DNA of 39,560 nt, taken from Candidatus Flexicrinis affinis. Lineage in GTDB: Bacteria > Chloroflexota > Anaerolineae > Aggregatilineales > Phototrophicaceae. Position numbers and translations under genes: made by a program. This document shows, in pieces, positions 33,847-39,560 of the stretch. A model generated the notes under the pieces. The model had not been told where the DNA came from and did not search any database. It saw nothing but the letters and a program-made list of their open reading frames with translations. Positions within the stretch are counted from its first letter, which is position 1, and every line of letters starts with the position of its first letter. The stretch covers positions 1 to 39,560 of the forward strand of contig JADJWE010000003.1 in NCBI GenBank assembly GCA_016716525.1, read 5' to 3'.

Positions 33847-36649
33847 ATGAGCTACCGCAGTGTGCGTCACCTTGCTGTCAGTGTGCTGATTTGGGTGCTC
33901 ATCGTGGTCGCGTTGTCGGCCACGTTTGCTGCACCAGGCAACCAAGTCACACCCGCCAACATCATTCAACATCGTCAAACCGGGGCTGCATCGTGGATCA
34001 CGTTCGATCCCGCATCGCCGGGCATCCTTGCGCAAGCGTCCGTACGCGACCTGTCCGATCAGCAGCGGGCCGCGGCATGGCTTGAGGAGTTCGCGCCGGC
34101 GTTCGGCGTACAGGCCAGCAGCTTGCAGCCCACTGGCCCCGTGCTGACCAGCACTGACGCCGCACAGCCGATTGTCACCACGCGTTGGCAGCAGACGATC
34201 AACGGTGTGCCGGTCTACGGCGCGACGCTGGTCGTCAACGCGCGTCAAGACGGCAGCCTGCTGTCGATCAACGGCGAGACGTCGCCGGCGCTGAGCATCG
34301 ACACGACGCCCGCGACCTCCGCGGCCGACGGTGCATCTGCCGCGCTTGACTACGCCACCGTTCGCAGTGGAGAACTGCGCGAAACGCTCGTGCCGCTGGC
34401 GCCGCAGTTGGTGGTCTATGACGCGCGCATCGTCACCCCGCAGACGCGCTATGCGCCCCGTCTGGCGTGGCTGACCGAAGTCGTCTCGACCGCCGGCGCG
34501 CCGGTGCGCCAGATTGTCCTGACCGACGCCGCGACCAGCGAAGTGCTGTTCACCTTCAACAAGATTCACGCCGCGCCGTGGATCGATCCTGACGCCGCCC
34601 GTGCCGTTCCGTCTACCGCCACACTTGCCCCGACGATCGGCCCGCGCGTGCTCGGCAGCCCGGATTTGGCAACCTACGACGGCAACAATACCACGACGCT
34701 TCCCGGCACGTTCGTGTGCGACGAGTCGGACGACCCGTGTACGGTCGGCGGTGCTGACACAGACGCCGACGCCGCCCATGAGTTCGCCCGCGAGGTCTAC
34801 GAGCTGTACGAGGTCAAACACGGCCGCGATAGCCTTGACGGCAATGGCATGCAGCTGATTTCGACCGTGCACCACCGCACTGGCTACTGCAACGCGTTCT
34901 GGAACGGCACGCAGATGGCCTACGGCGACGGCTGCGGCACGACGATTGTGCTCGACGACGTGGTCGGTCACGAACTGACCCATGGCGTAACCGAATTCAC
35001 CAGCAACCTCGTCTACGCGTACGAGTCGGGCGCGATCAACGAGTCGTTCTCCGACATCTGGGGCGAGCTGTTCGACTTGGGTAACGGCACGGCGGAGGAT
35101 ATCCCGGCCAACCGCTGGATCGTCGGCGAAGAGCTAGTCGCCGGCGGCATCCGCAATATGAAGAATCCGCCGCTCAAGAGCGACCCCGACCGCACGCAAA
35201 GCCCGATCTTCTATCTGGAATACTTCGACGTTGGTGGTGTGCACATCAACAGCGGCATCGGCAACAAGACGACCTACCTGATGGTCGACGGCGACACCTT
35301 CAACAGCGTCACCGTCACGGGCATCGGCATCGACAAGACGCTGGCCGTCTTCTACCGCGCGCAGACCAGCTTCCTGACATCGGGCTCGATGTACGTCGAC
35401 CTGTACAACGCGCTCGTGACTGGCTGCAGTCAGCTCGTCGGCGGCGCAGCGGGCATCACCGCGGGCGATTGTGCGCAGGTTCAAAACGCCGCGCAGGCCA
35501 CCGAGCTGGACGAGCCGTCGCTCTTCCTCCCGGTCGTCGCGCCGGTCTGCGACGGCGGAAGTGTCGCAAGCGACCTGTTCTTCGAAGACTTCGAGGTCAA
35601 CCCGACGTCGCGCTGGGTCGAGACCGGACATACGACCGTCTGGACAATCGGCAGCACCGATAGCCCGATCAGCGGCGCACAGAGCCTGCGCGGCCTCGAC
35701 CTCGGTTCGACGTCGGATGGCCGCGCCGAGATGAACAGTTCGGTGCTGCTGCCGGCCGATGCTAAGCTGCACTTCATCCACAACTACGACTTCGAGATCG
35801 AGGGTTGGGACGGCGGCGTGGTCGAGTATTCGACCAACGGCGGCGCAAGCTGGAGCCGCCTGACCAATGCGTCGCTGGAAGCCGGCGAAGGGTACGTTGA
35901 CGCCCTTGAGACTGCAGGCAACGGCAATACCAACGTGCTGGCGGGACAAGAGGCGTTCGGCAACAGCTCGTTCGGCGTGGCAGCAGAGCGCTACTCGCTG
36001 GCGTCACTTTCGGGCCAGTCGGTGCGTATCCGCTTCCGCGGGACGTCGGACTCGAGTTTCGGTGCGCCGGGCTGGTGGGTGGACGACGTGCGCATCTACA
36101 CGTGCGTCGCCGCGCCGTCCAATCTGATCGCTAACCCCAGCTTCCCGAGACCGTCGGCGCGCCCGGCACGATCCCGAGCTGGAACACCGCGAAGCTCGGT
36201 GCAGGCAATAAGGTCGTCTGCAACAAGGCCGGCCAAAGCTCCGAGGGCGTGTGCGCACTGCGCTTCAAGGGCAGCCCGGCCTGAACGGCAGCCTCAAGCA
36301 GACCATCGACCCGACACTGTTCGCGGGGATGGACGAGGCCACACTCAGCGGTTGGCTGCGCGGCAACAACGCATCCGGCGGCAAGGTGATGGTCAAGCTG
36401 AAGTTCGCCGTCAGCAGCCCGGTCAAGCTGAACCTATCGGTACCGGTCGGGACGACGGCCTTCACCGAGTACACCGTCACCGACACGATTCCTGAGACCG
36501 TGACCAGCGCGTTCGTGAAAGCCAAGTACAGCGGACCTGCCGGCAAGATGTGGGTCGACGACCTCGAGCTGACCGTCGCCGACGTGCGCCGCAGCGCGGG
36601 CGTGCTGCCCCCGCCGGCCGCGCCAGACGGCTTCCGCGGCGGGAACTAA
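33847..36649 (+). CDS. Secreted M4 (thermolysin-type) metalloprotease with C-terminal adhesion-like domains, frameshifted
   Basis: ATG 33847 with a signal peptide (HLAVSVLIWVLIVVALSATF). Residues about 60-230 are a propeptide (FTP/PepSY-type: WQQTINGVPVYGATLVVNAR; RLAWLTEV). The catalytic domain has AHEFAREVYELYEVKHGRDS, VVGHELTHGVTEFTSNLVYA (HELTH zinc motif, about residue 374), SGAINESFSDIWGELFD (the third-ligand Glu, about residue 398) and a Cys-containing C-lobe (GCSQLVGGAA). After residue 570 come a jelly-roll-like region (FEDFEVNPTSRWVETGHTTV ... GWWVDDVRIYTC) and, after indels near 36145 and 36275, a carbohydrate-binding-like domain (NPSFETVGAPGTIPSW, LKQTIDPTLFAGMDEATLSG, KMWVDDLELTV). 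About 934 residues spliced. Neutral extracellular protease; targets unknown. Confidence 0.88.
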
Positions 36650-36683
36650 CTGACCGCTGCACGTCGTCCTTAGCTCAGAATCA

Positions 36684-36714
36684 ACCAGCGCGGAGGGGTC
36701 TCCTCCGCGCTGGT
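36684..36714. terminator. Terminator between the M4 protease and the FKBP gene
   Basis: Perfect 13-bp arms ACCAGCGCGGAGG and CCTCCGCGCTGGT with a 5-nt loop, after the plus gene and facing the minus gene; likely bidirectional. Confidence 0.75.
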
Positions 36715-36753
36715 GATTCACAAGTTGAGTTGTCGGGAAAGACGGCGAAGCGC

Positions 36754-37261
36754 CTACTCCTCGTCTTCCCAATCCTCGTCGTCCTCGTACTCGTCCATGT
36801 CCGTGCCGTGTGGATGCCCGTGCTCGAGTTCCTCGGCGTCGGCGTCGCGCACGCCCAGCACTTCGACCTGATAGTTGAGCGTCTTGCCGGCCCACATCGG
36901 GTTGAAGTCGACTTTGATCTCGCCGTCGTTGATCTCGGTGATGATGCCTTCGAACAGATAGCCGTCCTCGTCTTCGAGCACGACCGCCGCGCCCAGCTCG
37001 GCACCTTCCAGATCGTCCTCGTCGAAGACCTCGAAGTCCTCGGGTCGTACTCGCCGAAGCCCTCAGCGGGCGGGACCGTCACCGTCAGCTTATCGCCAAC
37101 CTTGCGGCCGTCCAGCGCGGCCTCGAGGCCAGGACGACGTTCTCCGCGCCGTGCAGATAATCGAACGGTTCTTCGGCGCTGTATTCCTCGACGACTTCGC
37201 CGTCGACCGTCAACGTCAGCGCGAGGCTGACGACCTTTTCGCTGCCAATCGTGTCACTCAT
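36754..37261 (-). CDS. slyD: SlyD-type FKBP peptidyl-prolyl isomerase, frameshifted
   Basis: About 169 residues from ATG 37261. Reading through two missing bases (near 37130 and 37045) gives VSLALTLTVDGEVVEEYSAE, EPFDYLHGAENVVLGLEAAL, DGRKVGDKLTVTVPPAEGFG and EYDPEDFEVFD, the FKBP half. The IF chaperone domain follows: LGAAVVLEDEDGYLFEGIIT, EINDGEIKVDFNPMWAGKTL and NYQVEVLGV, with the family NHPLAGKTL-type motif present as NPMWAGKTL. The tail ends in HGHPHGTDMDEYEDDEDWED, a short His plus acidic metal-binding extension as in SlyD. A cytosolic folding helper. Confidence 0.85.
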
Positions 37262-37310
37262 GGGTGGGTATCCCCTGTCTGCGTCAGACCGTAATTTCCG
37301 GAACCGACGT

Positions 37311-37362
37311 ATTATAGGGCCGGCAATCGGTTCTGTATAGGACGGCGCGCATCCCGTATAAT
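37311..37362. promoter_or_regulatory. Overlapping divergent promoters sharing one -35 hexamer
   Basis: Minus-strand promoter of slyD: TATACA (37339-37334), 17 bp, TATAAT (37316-37311). Plus-strand promoter of dusB: TGTATA (37334-37339), 17 bp, TATAAT (37357-37362). Both -10 boxes are perfect and the same six bases at 37334-37339 serve as -35 on both strands. Confidence 0.6.
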
Positions 37363-37388
37363 GCCGTCAAACACACGATAGAATCGCG

Positions 37389-38450
37389 ATGATTGCCGAG
37401 ACTCGAACCCTCCTCAACCCCGTCCAGATCGGGGACATGACCATCGACCCGCCCCTCAGCCTTGCGCCGATGGCGGGCAGACCAACCACGCCTTCCGCCG
37501 GCTGTGCCGCGAGATCGGCGGCGTGGGGCTGGTCTGCACCGAGCTGCTGTCGAGCGTGCCGCTGCAGTTCAAGGGGCGGCCTCAAGACCAGCCTGCAGTA
37601 CTTCGACTGGCGGCCCGAGGAGCGCCCGTTCGCCGTCCAACTGTTCGGCAACGACCCGGCAGTGATGGCCGAGGCCTCGCGCATCGTCGTGGACTACGGC
37701 GCGGCGATGGTCGACATCAACATGGGCTGCTGGGTGCCGAAGGTCGTCAAAAAGGGCGGCGGCGCGGCCCTGCTGCGCGACGTGTGCAGCGCGACCGCCG
37801 TCGTGGAAGCGTGCGTCAAGGCCGTCGACGTGCCGGTGACCGTCAAGGTGCGCGCCGGGTTTGACGACGGCATCATCACCGCGGTGCCGTTCGCCAAAGC
37901 CGCGCAGGACGTTGGCGCACAGATGATCGCCGTACACGCCCGCTTCGCCTCGCAGGGGTTCACCGGCACCGCCGACTGGGACATCATCCGGCAGGTCAAA
38001 GACGCCGTGACGACCATCCCGGTCTTCGGCAACGGCGACGTGACCTGCGCCGCGGACGCCCGCCGCATGCTCGAACAGACCGGCTGCGACGGCGTGATGA
38101 TCGGCCGCGCAGCGCTCGGCAACCCGTGGATCTTCAAGCAGATCCACCACGAGCTGACGACCGGCGAGCCGCTCCCCGAGCCGACCGTGCAGGAACGCGC
38201 GCAGACCTGCCTGTATCAGGCGCGGCTGACGTTGGAGACGACCCGCATGGTCGAGGTCAAGGCGATCCGCGAGCTGCGCGGCCAACTGTGCAAGTACACC
38301 GTCGGCATGCCGGACGCCACAACCATCCGCGATGGAATCGTGCGCGCCGAGTCGCTGGACGACATCGAGCGAGCGCTGGAACGGTACTGTAGGGGCGACC
38401 CGGCGGGTCGCCCGCGGGCGCTGCGGATCTCACCCCAAATCCCTGCCTAA
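37389..38450 (+). CDS. dusB: tRNA-dihydrouridine synthase (Dus), frameshifted, tail in repeat
   Basis: An FMN- and NADPH-dependent enzyme reducing uridines in tRNA D-loops. ATG 37389. LNPVQIGDMTIDPPLSLAPM starts the TIM barrel. Between about 37473 and 37578 two compensating indels shift the frame; corrected it reads NHAFRRLCREIGGVGLVCTE and LLSSVPLQFKGG. Then come PFAVQLFGNDPAVMAEA, DINMGCWVPKVVKKGGG (catalytic Cys), VTVKVRAGFDDG, IAVHARFASQGFTGTADW, VFGNGDVTCAADARRML and DGVMIGRAALGNPWIF (FMN phosphate site). The last about 20 residues after ERALERYC are encoded by a GC-rich hairpin repeat (38391-38418), so the natural end may lie earlier. The symbol dusB is by similarity of layout. Confidence 0.88.
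   Translation: MIAETRTLLNPVQIGDMTIDPPLSLAPMAGRPTTPSAGCAARSAAWGWSAPSCCRACRCSSRGGLKTSLQYFDWRPEERPFAVQLFGNDPAVMAEASRIVVDYGAAMVDINMGCWVPKVVKKGGGAALLRDVCSATAVVEACVKAVDVPVTVKVRAGFDDGIITAVPFAKAAQDVGAQMIAVHARFASQGFTGTADWDIIRQVKDAVTTIPVFGNGDVTCAADARRMLEQTGCDGVMIGRAALGNPWIFKQIHHELTTGEPLPEPTVQERAQTCLYQARLTLETTRMVEVKAIRELRGQLCKYTVGMPDATTIRDGIVRAESLDDIERALERYCRGDPAGRPRALRISPQIPA
38391..38418. repeat. GGGGCGACCC hairpin repeat inside the dus 3' end
   Basis: Arms GGGCGACCCG and CGGGTCGCCC (38395-38413) form a perfect GC-rich hairpin. A related motif (GACGAGCCGGTGGCTCG) occurs at 32306. It codes for the RGDPAGRPRAL part of the Dus tail. Confidence 0.65.
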
Positions 38451-38577
38451 AGAAACCTCACCCCGCGTCGCTGACGCTCCGCTGCCCTCTCCCCAAACCC
38501 CTCTCTCCCTCAAGGAGAGGGGCCAAATCCGGCGTGTCTTTCTCCCCTCTCCTCGGGGAGAGGGCCGGGGTGAGGTC
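38451..38577. repeat. CCCCTCTCC-type dispersed repeat, two hairpins
   Basis: Begins CCTCACCCCGCGTCGCTGAC. It contains a CTCTCC/GGAGAG hairpin (38502-38522) and a second CCCCTCTCC-TCGG-GGAGAGGG hairpin (about 38543-38563) ending in GGGGTGAGGT, which is complementary to the beginning. A shorter relative lies at 12498-12532. Between here and 38735 only a pyrimidine tract (38617-38676) is seen. Confidence 0.7.
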
Positions 38578-38735
38578 TGATTGCGTACAGGGCAGCGGAG
38601 GCTGGTTCCACCCGCGCCAACTTAGCCCTTTCCTCGTTCCCCCTTTTCACCTCTCCCCCTGTTTCTTCACACTCGCTCCGTCCCGCGGCGTGTACCATAG
38701 AGGGGTCATCCACCCGCACCCGACCGGACACGCGC

Positions 38736-39560
38736 ATGCTCCGCAACCTCACCATCGCGCACGCTGACGATCATCCTGTGGCTGCTGCTGCCGGTCGTCG
38801 GCCTGCGCGTACAGAACGATCCGGACGTGTGGTGGCAGCTGCGCAGCGGCGAGCAGATCTGGCCGCCGGCCGCATCGTGCAGGCCAGATCAGTTCTCGTA
38901 CACGTTCGCCGGCAGCGAGGCGCGCTTGCAGCACGAATGGTTTTGGCCCAGCCCGTGCTGGTCGCGTTCTGGCAGACGTTGGGCATGTCGGGCTGTCGCT
39001 GTACGCCGTCCTGTGCGGCATGCTCCGGGATGGCCGTGCTGTATCGCACCATGCACGGCGGGCGTACCTAAGCGTTCATCACCGTGCTGGGGGCCACGTC
39101 AGCGTCGATCTTCTGGGGCGCGCGCCCGCTGATGCTCAGCTTCATCCTCGCGGCTGTCACGCTCTGGCTGGTGTATGGGCACCTGCGCGGGCACAGCGTG
39201 TGGCGGCTGTGGATTCTGCCGCCAATGTTCGTGCTGTGGATCAACCTGCACGGCGGATGGCCGCAAGGCGCGCTGATCCTGATGGCCGCTGCCGCCGGCA
39301 TGGTCGTCAACTTGCTCGTATTCCGCCGCGTGCTGCCGCCCCGCGCCGCCGCCGCGCTAGGGATCGCCCAGCCCGCGACTCCCGGCCTGCGCGTCGACCG
39401 CTGCGCAAGATCGCGTTGTTCCTCGCGCCGTGCATCGCCGCCGCCGCGCTGATCCGTTCCTCAACCCCGGCGGGCCCGCAGCTCCTCACCGTGCCGATCG
39501 ACACCCATCGGCGGCTTCGACTTCAAGCCGATCTTCATCGAGAGTGGCGCGCGCCGTCGC
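38736..39560 (+). CDS. Polytopic membrane protein, heavily frameshifted, partial at window edge
   Basis: ATG 38736 (MLRNLTIA). Spliced across frames it reads LTIILWLLLPVVGLRVQNDP, DVWWQLRSGEQI, QFSYTFAGSEARLQHEWF, PVLVAFWQTLGMSGLSLYAV, FITVLGATSASIFWGARPLM, LSFILAAVTLWLVYGHLRGH, LPPMFVLWINLHGGWPQGAL and ILMAAAAGMVVNLLVFRRVL. The DxWWxLxxGxxI motif followed by DxFSYTxxG and QHEWF is characteristic of a large family of bacterial membrane proteins resembling GT-C glycosyltransferases. At least five indels. It runs off the right edge. A role in glycan or envelope assembly is an inference only. Confidence 0.6.

Noticed and set aside
33757..34983. N-terminal extension of the HExxH protease to an 847-codon frame
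   Set aside because: It is antisense to the signal peptide, propeptide and catalytic region of the M4 protease; the GTG at 33756 with a TM helix is a sufficient start.
1..39560. CRISPR array, rRNA, transposase, integrase or replication origin
   Set aside because: No regularly spaced repeats, rRNA-like sequence, transposase or integrase motifs or DnaA-box clusters were noticed on reading the window.

Overview
The window is a GC-rich bacterial fragment that looks chromosomal: housekeeping genes (purine synthesis, MurJ, HtpG, DusB, tRNA-Ala) are interleaved with many secreted or membrane proteins and dispersed intergenic hairpin repeats. The gene mix (YfhO-type membrane proteins, DUF2461, an ArsR-SRPBCC fusion, a sigma/anti-sigma pair, an eCIS-like protein) and the repeats suggest a Chloroflexota (Anaerolineae-type) genome; this is an inference, since there is no rRNA to confirm it. 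Many genes in 1-12.5 kb and 25-39.5 kb carry one-base frameshifts that are restored when frames are spliced, most likely consensus errors. The blocks 12.6-25.4 kb and 26.1-33.8 kb appear clean.

Layout. 0-1.8 kb: purD-purM (minus). 2-3.6 kb: a short-chain dehydrogenase, then a VapBC-like toxin-antitoxin cassette bracketed by 29-bp direct repeats. 3.7-6.6 kb: pgeF-rfaE2-murJ (minus). 6.6-9.4 kb: a YfhO-like membrane protein (plus). 9.5-10.6 kb: a GT2 glycosyltransferase and a Nif3-like small protein (minus). 10.8-12.7 kb: htpG, whose 3' end is replaced by a dispersed repeat. 12.6-14.1 kb: ArsR-SRPBCC fusion plus DUF2461 (minus), with a palindromic operator. 14.3-16.4 kb: an AT-rich 708-aa protein with a sigma-region-4-like HTH, probable winged-helix repeats and a C-terminal HEPN-like RNase motif. 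16.4-19.9 kb: a minus-strand operon of a TM/PLD-like protein, a DUF4231 protein, a second SLATT-like 2TM protein and a CoA transferase. 20-24.2 kb: an eCIS-type 712-aa protein, an ECF sigma factor and its anti-sigma (minus). 24.4-26 kb: a secreted M23 peptidase. 26.1-26.5 kb: a 56-aa gene, tRNA-Ala(GGC), terminators and a promoter. 26.7-29.8 kb: response regulator-GAF, lipoprotein, aminoglycoside-phosphotransferase-like kinase and MBL hydrolase (plus operon). 30-32.3 kb: two envelope proteins. 32.4-36.6 kb: divergent HExxH membrane protease and secreted M4 protease. 36.7-38.5 kb: divergent SlyD-type FKBP and dusB. 38.7 kb to the end: a partial membrane protein.

The strongest candidates for undescribed biology are the sigma4-HTH/HEPN protein at 14.3 kb, the three-gene membrane module (PLD-like + DUF4231 + SLATT) at 17.6-19.9 kb, the TA cassette inserted at a gene 3' end, the eCIS-like protein at 22-24 kb, and a multi-hairpin repeat family placed directly behind stop codons whose stems covary between copies.
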